From: Lebetimonas sp. JH292
GTDB taxonomy: Bacteria > Campylobacterota > Campylobacteria > Campylobacterales > Nautiliaceae
NCBI RefSeq assembly: GCF_000523275.1
Contig: NZ_ATHQ01000001.1
Coordinates: forward strand, 705,079 to 769,078
Reading direction: 5' to 3'
DNA length: 64,000 nucleotides
The notes below the pieces were generated by a model. The model ran no database searches, was not told where the DNA came from, and saw only the letters and a list, made by a program, of their open reading frames with translations. Position numbers and translations under genes: made by a program. Positions 25,663 through 36,239 of the stretch are shown here, piece by piece; position 1 is the stretch's first letter; each line of letters starts with the position of its first letter.

Positions 25663-28600
25663 ATTCGGCCACACTTGAAGGATTTGGTGCCCAAAAAGTG
25701 GAAGTCGAAAGCTCTTTTACAAAAGCTCTTCCAGGATTTTCCATTGTCGGGCTTACAAGCCAGTCAATTCAGGAAAGCAAAGAAAGGGTAAAGTCCGCCC
25801 TGCTTAACAACGATTTCGAATTTCCGCCTCTTAAAATCACTATTTCGCTCTCTCCGGCGGATTTGAATATATTTAATAAAAGATTATCTGTTTGGATTAA
25901 TTTGGAGATGTTGTTAAAAACGGGTTTGAAAGAAAAGAAAAAATAGTGAGTGTTGAAAATTTAAAAAAACTTACAATTAAAGAGCATTTTGTTAAAAAAG
26001 GAGAAGAATAATATTATTCATTATTAATTCATCAGATTTTTTTTTGAGAAATCCAAGACATTTGAAACTATTAAAGAGCTTTTAAAAGAAAAAAATTTAA
26101 AAGAATATAAACAAAAACCACACGAAACAGATTAAAAATGAAGAATTAAAAATTAAAATTATAATTATTAAAGATTTAAATATTAAAGAAGAAAAGGACA
26201 ACTTTATCAAATAAAGAGCATTAAAAACTAATTAATTTAATTATTTAAAATTGATTTTTCAAATATAAGAGACAGATAAAAGATTAAAAGAAGATCTAAT
26301 TTTTATCGATTTAAAAAAGATTTTATTCAGTAGGATATGTAATTCCTTATTTAAAAAGAAAAAAAATTAAAAAATTTGAAACTTATGTAGAAAAAATAGT
26401 TTAGAAATTTTTAATGACTTGTAATCATATTTACAGGGCAATGAGGATAAAAGAAGAAAAAGTTCAAAATCAACTGTTTTAAAAATAAAAGCAACTGCTG
26501 ATAAAAAAGGTGTGAAAAAAAATAATATATTTATGATAAAGTTTAAATATAAATGTAGAAAAACAAAAGGAGATTTTAAAGATAAAAAAAAAATAATGAA
26601 AAAGTTCAATGTGATAAAGTATTGCATAAAAAAGCATTTGATATATGTTATTCCTGTAATTTGAAAACTCCAAATGCAGTGTTTGATTACAAAAAAGTAT
26701 TAAGCTATTAGAGAGCTTATTGAAAAAAGATGAGATTAAAGACCTATATAAATTTAATGAATAAATTTAATTTTTGTGATGAAAAAGTACGAAAAAGCGA
26801 TAAAAAATTTTGAAAAATGAATTAATAAAAAAGAAATTGTCCCGTATTTTCAACAAAATTTTATATTTTTTAAAAAAATTAAATTTATATAAAAAAAAAT
26901 AGTAAGTATTTTACAAAATTGTAATATCTTTGACCCAACCTGTGGGAGTGGTATAAAAAATTAGATTTAAAATATGAATATAATTATATTTAAAACTTTT
27001 ACAAAAAAATTATCTTCAATAAAACTGCAAAAATGATAGCAAGTTTGTTTTTTATTTTAAAAAATCAGATGAGAAATATACAAAATACAGAAAAAGTTTT
27101 AAAAAAAATTCATTAGATAAATTTAAAACTATTTTAAAAATTTGATGAAGTTATTGTTTGTTAATAAGAGAAAAGATTAATGTATGAATCTTGTTAATAA
27201 GTTTAAAGAAAAAAATAAAAATTTAACTTTTAGTGAGAGAGGAAATAAATAATATTTTGCAATTATTAGATATTGTTAAATAAATTTAATATCCAAAAAG
27301 CAAAAATAAAACAAAAAAGTTAATAAAAACCTTTTTGGAGGTTTGTCAAACCTTGAAATTAAAAAATTTAAAGTTATTGAATTAAGTGAAATTTTATAAA
27401 AAAAATAAAAGTAAAACTAATTGGAAAAATAATAAAAAAATTATTGATAAATATGAAAAAACTTAGATATTATAAAAGATTTTTAAGAATTAAATAAGAA
27501 TATTTTAAGAATATTATTTCAGAAAAAATTAAGTAATCGAAACGTTAAAAGATCTAAAAGAATTGATAAATACAGAAACATATATTTACAGAAAATGAAG
27601 AAAATAAATTATTTATATATTTAATAAAGATATTAATCTTAATTTAAAAGAAAGAGAAGTTTTATAAAAATTTTAAAATAATTTCTAATCTAAAATTTTT
27701 AATTCATATGAAATTTTTTTAAAAATTCTTCTTTAAATAATATTATTATTTTCTATTTAAATTTTATTACATTCATAAATACTTTCTTTAATCTTTATTA
27801 CCTTCTTCCACTTCTTTTTTTTTAAATTTATTGGGAAATTTATATGAGTTAGTTTCATTCTGAAAAAAGAGGGAAGCCATTTTGATTTGCCGATAGCTTT
27901 AAGTATTCTGTATCATAAAAAAGATATTGATTTGAGAGAATTTTTGGTTTTGGGCGAGCTTGGGCTTGACGGTAAACTTAAAGATACAAATACAATTTTT
28001 CCTATAATTTTATCTTTAAAGCCTAAAAAAGTGATAATTCCGCTTGAGAGTGCAGGTAAAGTGTCTAAAATCCCAGGAATTGAAATATATGCTTTTTCGC
28101 ATATAAAAGAGTTTGAAGAATTTGCTCCAAAAAAAAGTGAAAAAAGTGAATTAAATTATGACTCGATAAATATTAACGGTAAAAAATATTACTATTTAAA
28201 TGAATTTAAAGAGGATTTTAAAGATGTAATAGGTCAAAACGAGGCAAAAGAAGCGGCTTTGATTTCAGCGGCTGGGTTTCATAATATTTTGTTTGAGGGA
28301 AGTCCGGGAGTCGGTAAATCTATGATAATAAACAGAATGAAATATATTCTGCCTCCTATGAGTCTGGAAGAGATACTTGAAGTTGAAAAATATAATTCAC
28401 TTGAGGGGAAAGAAGTTACATTTAAGCCTGTCAGGCCTTATAGAGCGCCGCATTATTCATCTACAAAAGCAGCAATATTCGGAGGCGGAAGCAGGGGGGC
28501 TAAAATTGGGGAAATTGCATTTGCGAACAAGGGGATTTTGTTTTTTGACGAGCTTCCTTATTTTCAAAAAGATGTTTTGGAAAATCTGCGCCTTCCACTG

Positions 28601-29098
28601 CAGGATAAAAAAGTGTTAATCAGCAGGGTAAATTCAAAAATAGAGTATGAAACGGATATTTTATTTGCGGCGGCTATGAATCCATGCCCCTGCGGAAATT
28701 TGTTAAGTCCTCTTAAAGAATGCAGATGCACGGACCTTGAAATCAGAAGGTATAAAAACAGGATAAGCGAGCCTCTTTATGACAGGATTGAAATATATCA
28801 TCAGATGATTGAAGACGACTCAAAAGATACAATTTCAAGCAAAGAGATGTTTGAGAAGGTTTTAACTGCATTTGAAATGCAAAAAGGTAAATTTAATGCC
28901 AATTTAGAAGAAAATTATCAATTTGACTTAGAAAACGAAGCTTATGATATTTTAAATAAAGCCAAAAGAAATTTTGCACTCTCTAAAAGAAGCGAATTTA
29001 ATTTATTAAAGGTGGCAAAAACCATTGCAAATTTAGATAAAAGAGATAAAATAAAAAAAGTTGATTTATTAAAAGCGTTAAAGTATAGGAAAAGATGA
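25626..29098 (+). pseudogene. comM: comM (YifB Mg-chelatase-like ATPase) interrupted by about 2 kb
   Basis: The N-terminal part (25626-25865) encodes INSATLEGFGAQKVEVESSF through ITISLSPADL. The remainder (27863-29098) continues with KKEGSHFDLPIALSILYHKK. The Walker A FEGSPGVGKSMI, HYSSTKAAIFGGG, Walker B ILFFDELPYF and the zinc-like CPCGNLLSPLKECRCTD are intact. Joined, the two parts rebuild an ordinary ComM/YifB of about 490 residues with no missing codon. ComM is a branch-migration helicase used in natural transformation. As it stands the N-terminal fold is separated from the ATPase; an internal start at 27887 could yield a truncated ATPase. Confidence 0.85.
25866..27862. mobile_element. 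Decayed insertion in comM with DNA methyltransferase remnants
   Basis: About 1,997 bases that are very AT-rich and full of stops in all frames. Readable fragments on the plus strand include NIFDPTCGSG (26923-26952), the SAM motif I of N6-adenine methyltransferases of the HsdM/type II kind, and stretches such as EKIVSVENLKKLTIKEHFVKK and CNLKTPNAVFDYKKVLSY. No transposase, integrase, terminal inverted repeat or convincing target duplication is seen (only TTGA versus CTGA at the ends). The best reading is an ancient restriction-modification or mobile insert eroded by small deletions. Confidence 0.6.
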
Positions 29099-29703
29099 AA
29101 GAAATTATCAAAATTTTAACAGAAGAACATAATTTTATAAATCTGTTTTGGAATAATTTTCACAAAATTGACGAAGGCGTTTACAGAAGCGCCCAGATAC
29201 TTCCCTGGAGGCTTAAAAAAATAATTAAAAAATATAATATAAAAACTGTAATAAATCTAAGAGGCAGCGATAATTATTTATATAAAAAAGAAAAAGAAAT
29301 ATGCGATAAATTAGGGGTTGAATATATAGAGCTTCCAATTTCATCAAGAACACTTCCCAAAATAGAAGAGATGGAAAAATTAAAAGATATTTTAATGAAT
29401 AAAAACAAAAAACCCCTTCTTTTTCACTGCAAGGCTGGGGCTGACAGGAGCGGGTTTGTTGCAACATTTTATAGAATACTTAAAGGCGAATCTCCAAAAG
29501 AGGCTCTCAAAAAAGAACTTAAATTGCAATACGGCTTTATAAGTTTAAGTAAAGCCGGAAGAATTAAGGAATTTTTTTCAAAATATGACGGTAAAAATGA
29601 TTTTATGGCTTGGGCTGAAAAAAACAGGGATAAAATTCAATCGGAATTCAGTGAAAACCCTTTTGTCGATTTTATATATGAGAAAATTTTAAGGAGAGAG
29701 TGA
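29095..29703 (+). CDS. Dual-specificity-type protein tyrosine phosphatase
   Basis: Protein of 202 residues with the P-loop HCKAGADRSGF (Cys-x5-Arg) at about residues 110-120 and the general-acid region ELPISSRTLP. The opening FHKIDEGVYRSAQILPWRLKK and INLRG are typical of small DSP/Siw14-like phosphatases. The physiological substrate may be a phosphoprotein or an inositol-type phosphate. It overlaps the comM stop by 4 bases and the next gene start by 1 base. Confidence 0.8.
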   Translation: MKEIIKILTEEHNFINLFWNNFHKIDEGVYRSAQILPWRLKKIIKKYNIKTVINLRGSDNYLYKKEKEICDKLGVEYIELPISSRTLPKIEEMEKLKDILMNKNKKPLLFHCKAGADRSGFVATFYRILKGESPKEALKKELKLQYGFISLSKAGRIKEFFSKYDGKNDFMAWAEKNRDKIQSEFSENPFVDFIYEKILRRE

Positions 29704-31085
29704 TGAGAGAAGTGTTTGAGAATGTCTATTTTTTGGATAAAAAATGTTATGAAAAATATAACTTGAGAGAAGATATTTTAATGGAACACGCAGCTTACGA
29801 AATGGCTCTTGAAATATATAAAAGATTTGAGAAAGGAAGCAGTGTAACTATAATTTCTGGTCCCGGAAACAACGGGGCAGACGGGATAACACTTGCAAGA
29901 ATCCTTTTAGGGGATTATAAGGTTAATCTGTTTTTACCCCTAAATGCAAAATCCGCCATGGCAAAACTCCAGCTTGAAAGGTTTTTAAGAATTGGCGGGA
30001 AAGTCAGTAAAAAGATAAAAAAAGCTGATGTTTTGGTGGATGCAATTTTTGGAAGCGGGTTAAAAAGGGATTTAGATGACGGGATAGCGGATGTAGTTGA
30101 AAATATGAATGAAATGGATTCTTTTAAAATAGCCTGTGATATCCCAACCGGAATTGATGATAAAGGGAATTTAAGACCTGTGTCTTTCAGGGCAGATGTG
30201 ACCGTTACAATGGGTGCTGAAAAATTAGCTTTATATTCAGACATGGCAAAAGATTATGTGGGTGAGATTAAAATAGCAAATTTGGGTGTTTCTTTTTCAA
30301 ACTATATTGAAAAAAGCAGTTTTTTTGTTTTGGAAAAAAATGACTTAAAACTTCCTTTTAGAAATAAACAAAATACTCACAAAAGAAGTTATGGCCATTT
30401 AGGTATTTTATGCGGAGAGAAAAAAGGCGCTTCAATAATGGCGGGTATGGCCGCATTTAATTTCGGGTGCGGACTTGTTAGTTTAGTCACTCATAAAGAG
30501 GTTAATGCCCCTTATGAAATTATGCAGACACACCATATTGAAAATTTCTCAGCACTTGCATTTGGTATGGGGCTTGGCAATTATTTTGATGATGAGCTTG
30601 AAGAAATTGCAAAACTTGATATACCGATGATAATAGATGCGGATATGTTTTATAAAAAAGAGATTTTAAAATTTTTAAAAAAAGATGTTGTTTTAACCCC
30701 TCATCCAAAAGAGTTTTCATCACTTCTTAAATTAACCGGTATTGGAGAATACAGCGTAAAAGAAATTCAAAAAAACAGGTTTGATTTGGCATTGGAATTC
30801 AGTAAAAAATATCCCGGAGTTGTATTGCTTCTTAAAGGCGCAAACAAAATAATTGTGCATAATAAAAAACTTTTTATTGACCCTCTTGGAAACGTTGCAT
30901 TGGCAAAAGGCGGGAGCGGAGATGTTTTGGCCGGAATGATAGGAAGTTTATTGGCTCAGGGAGAAAGTTTGCTTGATGCTACAATTAATGCAAGTTTGGC
31001 CCACTCGGTTGCAGGAAATTATGAACCGAATTATGCCTTGACCCCTATAAAACTTATAAAAAGACTTGAAGAAATTAATATTTAG
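29703..31085 (+). CDS. nnr: Bifunctional NAD(P)H-hydrate epimerase/dehydratase
   Basis: Repairs damaged NAD(P)H. The N-terminal epimerase (NnrE/YjeF-N) carries SGPGNNGADGITLARIL and CDIPTGIDD. The C-terminal ADP-dependent dehydratase (NnrD) carries LTPHPKEFSSLL, LLLKGANKIIV and AKGGSGDVLAGMIGSLLAQG. I start at the ATG at 29703, which overlaps the previous TGA. The fused form is common in bacteria. The 3' end overlaps the convergent msbA by 11 bases. Confidence 0.93.
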   Translation: MREVFENVYFLDKKCYEKYNLREDILMEHAAYEMALEIYKRFEKGSSVTIISGPGNNGADGITLARILLGDYKVNLFLPLNAKSAMAKLQLERFLRIGGKVSKKIKKADVLVDAIFGSGLKRDLDDGIADVVENMNEMDSFKIACDIPTGIDDKGNLRPVSFRADVTVTMGAEKLALYSDMAKDYVGEIKIANLGVSFSNYIEKSSFFVLEKNDLKLPFRNKQNTHKRSYGHLGILCGEKKGASIMAGMAAFNFGCGLVSLVTHKEVNAPYEIMQTHHIENFSALAFGMGLGNYFDDELEEIAKLDIPMIIDADMFYKKEILKFLKKDVVLTPHPKEFSSLLKLTGIGEYSVKEIQKNRFDLALEFSKKYPGVVLLLKGANKIIVHNKKLFIDPLGNVALAKGGSGDVLAGMIGSLLAQGESLLDATINASLAHSVAGNYEPNYALTPIKLIKRLEEINI

Positions 31086-32772
31086 CGTATAGTTTTTTAA
31101 ATTCTTCACAGTTTTTTAATAATTCTTCTTTTTTTCCTTTACATACAATCTGTCCATTTTTAAAAACTAAAATTTCATCTGCATTTTCAATGGTATTTAA
31201 TCTGTGTGCCACTATAAAAACAAGTTTGTCTTTAAGTTTTAAAATACTATCCATTATTACTTTTTCGCTTTTATTGTCCAGTGCGCTTGTTGCTTCGTCT
31301 AAAATTAAAACATCCGGGTTTTTATATAAAGCCCTTGCTATTGCTATTCTTTGTTTTTGCCCTCCGCTTAGATTGCTTCCTCCTTCGTTCAAAACGGTGT
31401 ATATACCATTTTCCAAACTTTTTACATAATCCCATAAATTTGCTTTTTTAAGTGCTTCGATTATTTTTTCTTCGTTAATTTCTCTTCCGTAGGAGATGTT
31501 TGCGGCAATTGTGTCGTTAAAAATGTGAACATTCTGCGGAATATAGGCAATTTTGCCCCTTAAATCAAAAATATTATATTTTTTTATATTTTTTTCATTT
31601 ATTAAAATTTCGCCGCTGTTTGCATCATAAAATCTTTCAAGCATTGATACAAAAGAACTTTTCCCCCCTCCGCTGTCCCCTACAAGACCTATAATTTTGG
31701 GTTTTTTTGTTTCATAGTTTATGTTTTGTAAAGCTTTTTTGTTTCCGTATTTTAAATTTACATTTTTAAATTCTATTTTTTCAATAGAGCTTAATTTTTT
31801 ATTGCCCGAAATGATTTCAGGTTTTAGATTAAATATTTCTTTTAATCTTTCATTTGCGGCAATTGCATCCTGGAATCTTGAATATGTGTTTGCTATTCTT
31901 CTAATCGGGTCTGTCATCATAAAAAGTGCCGTCATAAAAGAAAAAAACGCTCCGACACTCATTTGATTTTCAATTACCTCTTTTCCTCCGATAATAATTA
32001 CAATTGCGCCTATTGCCGCGGTAAGGGTTTCCAACACCGGAATCAAAACAGCCTGTGTCCGTATGGTTTTAAGATTTATTTTTAAATATTTGAGATTCAG
32101 CTCTTCAAATTTTTTTATTTCATATTTTTTTGCGTTAAATGCTTTTATTGTTTCTATGTTCTTAAAAATTTCACTTAGGTGTTTATTTAATTTTGCGGTT
32201 TGATTCTGAGCTTCTTTGGATAATTTTTTCAGTTTTTTAGAAATAATGCTAACAGGGTAAATAATAAAAGGCAAAATAATCAGTGCAAAAAAAGCCAATT
32301 TCGGGTTTTGATATATTACCACCGCCAAAAGAAAAACAGCCATTAATATATCTCTAAGTAAATTGGCCAAAGAATGGCTAACCGCTCCTTGGATTCTGTT
32401 TATATCATTTATTGTTCTGCTGACCAGCTCTCCTGAGTGGGTTTTTTTAAAATAGAGCAGGTCAAAACTTAAAATATGCTTTAAAAATTTATCTCTGATT
32501 TGCCTTACAATATCTTCTCCTATGAAGCTTACATAATACTGCTGCAAAACCGAGCCCACACCTTTTAAAAAATAGGCAAGTACAATTGCAAACGGTAATA
32601 AATATAATAAACGGATGTTTTTTTCTATAAATATTTTATCAAGTACCGGTTTTACTAAATATGCGGTTGCGGCAGTTGCAAGAGAAACCAAAATCATTCC
32701 TATTACGGATAAGAAAATCTGTTTTTTATAATGTTTGTAATAAGGCATATACTCTTTTAAAAATTTAAACAC
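31075..32772 (-). CDS. msbA: Lipid A export ABC transporter (MsbA type)
   Basis: Half-transporter of 565 residues: an N-terminal six-helix membrane domain (about 1-310) and a C-terminal ATPase with Walker A GLVGDSGGGKSSFVSML, signature NLSGGQKQRIAIARAL, Walker B VLILDEATSALD and switch VFIVAHRLNTI. The divergent LPS core cluster next door supports flipping of lipid A-core across the inner membrane, although other type I exporters share this architecture. Confidence 0.85.
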   Translation of the reverse strand: MFKFLKEYMPYYKHYKKQIFLSVIGMILVSLATAATAYLVKPVLDKIFIEKNIRLLYLLPFAIVLAYFLKGVGSVLQQYYVSFIGEDIVRQIRDKFLKHILSFDLLYFKKTHSGELVSRTINDINRIQGAVSHSLANLLRDILMAVFLLAVVIYQNPKLAFFALIILPFIIYPVSIISKKLKKLSKEAQNQTAKLNKHLSEIFKNIETIKAFNAKKYEIKKFEELNLKYLKINLKTIRTQAVLIPVLETLTAAIGAIVIIIGGKEVIENQMSVGAFFSFMTALFMMTDPIRRIANTYSRFQDAIAANERLKEIFNLKPEIISGNKKLSSIEKIEFKNVNLKYGNKKALQNINYETKKPKIIGLVGDSGGGKSSFVSMLERFYDANSGEILINEKNIKKYNIFDLRGKIAYIPQNVHIFNDTIAANISYGREINEEKIIEALKKANLWDYVKSLENGIYTVLNEGGSNLSGGQKQRIAIARALYKNPDVLILDEATSALDNKSEKVIMDSILKLKDKLVFIVAHRLNTIENADEILVFKNGQIVCKGKKEELLKNCEEFKKLYAKY

Positions 32773-32793
32773 TTATTTCCTTTTTGTTATAAT
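32765..32793 (+). promoter_or_regulatory. Promoter of the LPS core cluster
   Basis: TTAAAC (32765-32770), a 17-base spacer and TATAAT (32788-32793) precede waaC by 27 bases. The ribosome-binding site AAAAGGAAAT lies directly before the ATG. The -35 box lies inside the start of the divergent msbA. Confidence 0.5.
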
Positions 32794-32819
32794 TTTACAT
32801 ATTTTACCAAAAGGAAATA

Positions 32820-33737
32820 ATGGAAGCAATAATAAAACTCAGTTCTCTTGGAGATATAATTCATTCACTTATTGTTTTGCCTAAACTTAATAAAAAAGTT
32901 GATTTTTTTGTGGATAATGTTTTTAAAGAAATTTTAGAATATAATCCTTTTATTGAAAATATTGTGCCGGTTAAATTAAGACAAGCAAAAAAACAAAAAA
33001 GTTTATATATTAAAGAATTTGTAAGACTTAAATCAATGGATGCGTATGAGAGGGTATATGACCTGCAGGGGCTGATTAAAAGTGCTCTTTTGGCAAGACT
33101 TGTCGGTGATATAGTGGTTGGTTTTAAAAATCCAAGGGAGAAAATAGCCAGGTTTTTTTATGATGAAAAAAAAGATGTTTTAGGCGAAATTGCTATTAGA
33201 AGATATATCAATCTTTTCGGCTTTGATGATACTCAGTATTTAAAAAATCATCCAAAACTTTTGTTTTATAAAGATAAAGAGTTTGAATTTTTAAGCAAAA
33301 CTAAAAAAAACATAGTTTTTATAATAGGGGCAAGCTGGGAGTGTAAAAAAACGCCTTTAAAAATATGGGATAAACTGGCAAAACATTTTAAAAATGAAAA
33401 TATAATTATTCCTTATTATGGGGAAAGCGAAAAAAAAGATGCATTTTTTTTGGCTGAAAATAATTCAAACATTTTGCCGATTAGCTTAAATCTAAATGCT
33501 TTAAAAGCATTAATTGATAAGTGTGATTTACTTATTGGAAACGATACTGGTCCTAGCTTTATAGCGTGGGCAAACAATATTAACAATGTGATTTTATACG
33601 GCTGTACATATAATAACAAAATTTATGAAAACAAGTTTTCTAAAAGTGTAGAAATGCAAAAAAGCATAAAAAAAGGCTTAATGGTAATGGATAAAATGGA
33701 TTTAAATCAAATTTTAAAGAAAATTGATGAATTTTAA
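32820..33737 (+). CDS. waaC: LPS heptosyltransferase I
   Basis: GT9-family enzyme of 305 residues that adds the first heptose to Kdo. Motifs: IIKLSSLGDIIHSLIVLPKL (residues 4-23), the WaaC-type YDLQGLIKSALLARLVG, and LLIGNDTGPSFIAWA in the donor-binding C-terminal half. It is intact, unlike the genes that follow. The stop overlaps the start of the acyltransferase pseudogene. Confidence 0.9.
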   Translation: MEAIIKLSSLGDIIHSLIVLPKLNKKVDFFVDNVFKEILEYNPFIENIVPVKLRQAKKQKSLYIKEFVRLKSMDAYERVYDLQGLIKSALLARLVGDIVVGFKNPREKIARFFYDEKKDVLGEIAIRRYINLFGFDDTQYLKNHPKLLFYKDKEFEFLSKTKKNIVFIIGASWECKKTPLKIWDKLAKHFKNENIIIPYYGESEKKDAFFLAENNSNILPISLNLNALKALIDKCDLLIGNDTGPSFIAWANNINNVILYGCTYNNKIYENKFSKSVEMQKSIKKGLMVMDKMDLNQILKKIDEF

Positions 33738-34551
33738 AAATTTAAGTTATTACGGATTTAATATGTTAGAATTTATAATTAAATATACCCTCTGTTTAGT
33801 GTGTATCATTTGGACAATAAAAGGAAAAAAGTAATTTGCATAAATTTAAATTTGGCATATGGACATTAAGTAAAGAAAAAAAAGAAGAAATTACAAAAAA
33901 AGTTAATGAGAATTTTATAAATAATCTCTTTGAATTTATCGAACTTTCATTTATTTCAAAAGAAGAACTCAGAAAGAGAATTGAGTTTAAATAATTTAGA
34001 TAAAATAAAAGAAGAGTTTAATATAAAGGGCCTGTAACTGGGAAATAGCTACATCTGCAATAGGTGCTTTTGTGACGCCTATAAGCGCAGTTGTAAGAAA
34101 TATAGAAAATTCTAAGCTTAATGAAAAAATAAAAAGAACAAGGGAAAAATTCGGAGTTAGAATTTATAATAAAAAAGGGGCTCTTAAGCATTTGATGAAA
34201 GATTTGAAGGACAATAAAAGTATTGGAATTTTGGTAGATCAGAATACGGCTGAAAATGAAGGGGTGGAAACAGTTTTTTTTGGCAAAAAAGTTTTACATA
34301 CACCATCAGCCTGTTTGCTTAGTAAAAAATTTAAAATCCCAATTGTTATGGATTTGGTTGAAAGAGTAAAGGATAAATGGATTATAGATTTTAAAGAAAT
34401 TTTTTATACCAATGATATTCAATCTTCAGTGGATAAACAATCAAAAATTATTGAAGAAGAGGTGAAACAATATCCAGAACTTTGGTATTGGTTTCATAAA
34501 AAATTTAAACATTTTTATGAAAATGAATACAATAAAAAATGTAAAGTGTAA
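33729..34551 (+). pseudogene. waaM: Lipid A late acyltransferase (HtrB/LpxL type), broken
   Basis: Starts with ATG at 33729 (MNFKNLSYYGFNMLEFIIKY), reaches a stop after about 35 residues, then resumes in other frames: TKKVNENFINNLFEFIELSFISKEELRKR, LDKIKEEFNIKGP, then NWEIATSAIGAFVTPISAVVRN to the end. About 150 residues of the first half are missing, as are the few codons before NWE that would hold the catalytic histidine of the H(X)4E/D motif. The last 159 residues (34072-34551) remain open. It would not be active as read. Confidence 0.8.
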
Positions 34552-35311
34552 AATGAAAAGTGTATTTTACTCATCTGGCTGCTTAAAAAGCGGTCACGAT
34601 GAAAAAATAAGTATAGTAATTTTGACAAAAAATAGTGAAAAATATTTAGAAAAAGTATTAAAAAGTGTAGAATTTGCTGATGAGGTAATTATTTATGATA
34701 ATGGAAGTGAAGATAATACATTAGAAATTTCTAAAAAGTTTGAAAATACCAAAATTTTTATAGATAATAAGTGGGAAGGGTTTGGCAGACAAAAACAAAA
34801 AGCTGTAAATAAAGCATCTAATAAATGGATATTTGTATTAGATAGCGATGAGGTTTTTACTGAAAATCTTAAAAATGAGGTTTTAGAAGTTATTAAAAAT
34901 CCGAAGTATGATGCATATAAAGTGGCAAGGCTTAATAACTTTTTTGGTAAATGGATTAGACACTGCGGGCTTTTTCCTGATTTTAGTATAAGACTATTTA
35001 ACAAGGAAAAATGTTTTTTTAATAAAAGAATAGTGCATGAAAGTGTGGAATATGAAAGGGTAGGAGAGCTTAAAAACTATTTTCTGCACTATGCATATGA
35101 GAGTGTTGAAGAATTTATTGACAAGCAAAACAGATACTCAAGCCTTGGTGCTAAACCTAATAAATTAAAAGCTATTTTTTCTCCATATTGGACTTTTTTT
35201 AAAATTTATTTTTTAAAGTTAGGTTTTCTTGATGGATGGAGTGGCTTTGTAATTGCTAAACTTTATAGTGAATATACTTTTTGGAAATACGTTAAAAAAA
35301 TGGATAATTGA
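34517..35311 (+). CDS. Glycosyltransferase family 2, WaaE/KdtX-like LPS core enzyme
   Basis: Protein of 264 residues. ISIVILTKNSEKYLEKVLKSVEFADEVIIYDNGSEDNT is the GT-A nucleotide-binding start, WIFVLDSDEVFTENL carries the DxD metal motif, and HCGLFPDFSIRLFNK with HESVEY is typical of WaaE-type beta-glucosyltransferases. The first 25 residues are encoded by dispersed-repeat DNA including the GGCTGCTT hairpin. The ancestral start was probably the ATG at 34600, now one base out of frame before a run of A. Confidence 0.8.
   Translation: MKMNTIKNVKCKMKSVFYSSGCLKSGHDEKISIVILTKNSEKYLEKVLKSVEFADEVIIYDNGSEDNTLEISKKFENTKIFIDNKWEGFGRQKQKAVNKASNKWIFVLDSDEVFTENLKNEVLEVIKNPKYDAYKVARLNNFFGKWIRHCGLFPDFSIRLFNKEKCFFNKRIVHESVEYERVGELKNYFLHYAYESVEEFIDKQNRYSSLGAKPNKLKAIFSPYWTFFKIYFLKLGFLDGWSGFVIAKLYSEYTFWKYVKKMDN
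34565..34604. repeat. Dispersed GC-rich hairpin repeat inside the start of the WaaE-like gene
   Basis: CATCTGGCTGCTTAAAAAGC continuing GGTCACGATGAAAA (34571-34604) matches the repeat at 45507-45545, with stem GCTGCTT/AAGCGGT. It is translated here as SSGCLKSGHDEK, so the repeat supplies coding sequence. Confidence 0.6.
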
Positions 35312-35313
35312 AA

Positions 35314-36230
35314 ATGGAAAATGAAAAATTAAAAATATTGGTAGTTAAATTTAGAAACATTGGAGATGTTTTACTTACAACACCTTTAATTAAAAATTTA
35401 AAACTAAATTACCCTGATTCACAAATTGATTGTGTAGTAAATAAAGGCACAGAAAGATGCTAACACTAAATCCAAATATTAATAATATTTTTACTTATGA
35501 TAAAAGTTATTTTAAATCCCTTCCAAAACTAAAAAGAATAATAGAAGAATTTAAATTTTTAAATAGTTTTAGAAATTATGATATAATAATAAATACAACA
35601 GAAGGCGATAGAGGGGCTTTTATTGCAAAATTTAGCAGGGCAAAAATAAAAATAGGATTTTCTCCAAAAAAAAATATCTTTTTAAAGAGTTAAAATTTTT
35701 TGGGATAAAAAAGATGATGAGTTTATTGACAGTTTTAATTTACCTAAAAAATTTGTTCATTTTCATCCGGCGAGCAGATGGCTTTTTAAATGTATAGATG
35801 ATACAATTTCAGCAAAAATTATTGATTTTATTCAAGAGGAGCTAAATTTAAGGGTAGTTTTAACGGCAGCTCCTGTTGAAGCAGAAATTAAAAAAATAGA
35901 AAATATTAAATCTTTATGTAAAACAAATTCAAGTGAGTTATGTGAGAAAACTTAGCTTAAAACAGACTCCCTGTAATTGCATTTTTTGGACCGAGCGGGG
36001 CTTTTAATTGGGGGCCTTGGGATAATAATTTAATGGAGAGTGGATATAATAAAAAAAACGGATTTCAAAAAATGGGAAAACATAGAGTTATTCAGGTAGA
36101 TTGTGGGCAGGATGGATGTAATGGAAGCAAGATAAGCGAATGTTTAATAAGCGGACTTGATTTTGATTTGAAGTTTTTTGGGGAGTGGAGAAAGATAGCG
36201 TTTTATTTAAAAGACAAGAAGAAATAAGAG
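35314..36230 (+). pseudogene. Heptosyltransferase III (WaaQ-like, GT9), broken
   Basis: Fragments in order: LKILVVKFRNIGDVLLTTPL (from 35314), LTLNPNINNIFTYDKSYFKS to AKIKIGFSPKKN, FVHFHPASRWLFKCIDDTIS, then VIAFFGPSGAFNWGPWD and HRVIQVDCGQDGCNGSKISEC near the end. HFHPASRW and FGPS are donor-site landmarks of WaaQ. At least three frame changes and one loss of about 50 residues separate the pieces. Confidence 0.75.
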
Positions 36231-36239
36231 GGGAATTTT

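Noticed and set aside
25866..27862. Insertion sequence or group II intron as the insert in comM
   Set aside because: No transposase or reverse-transcriptase motif, no terminal inverted repeats, no domain V-like hairpin and no clear target duplication were found.
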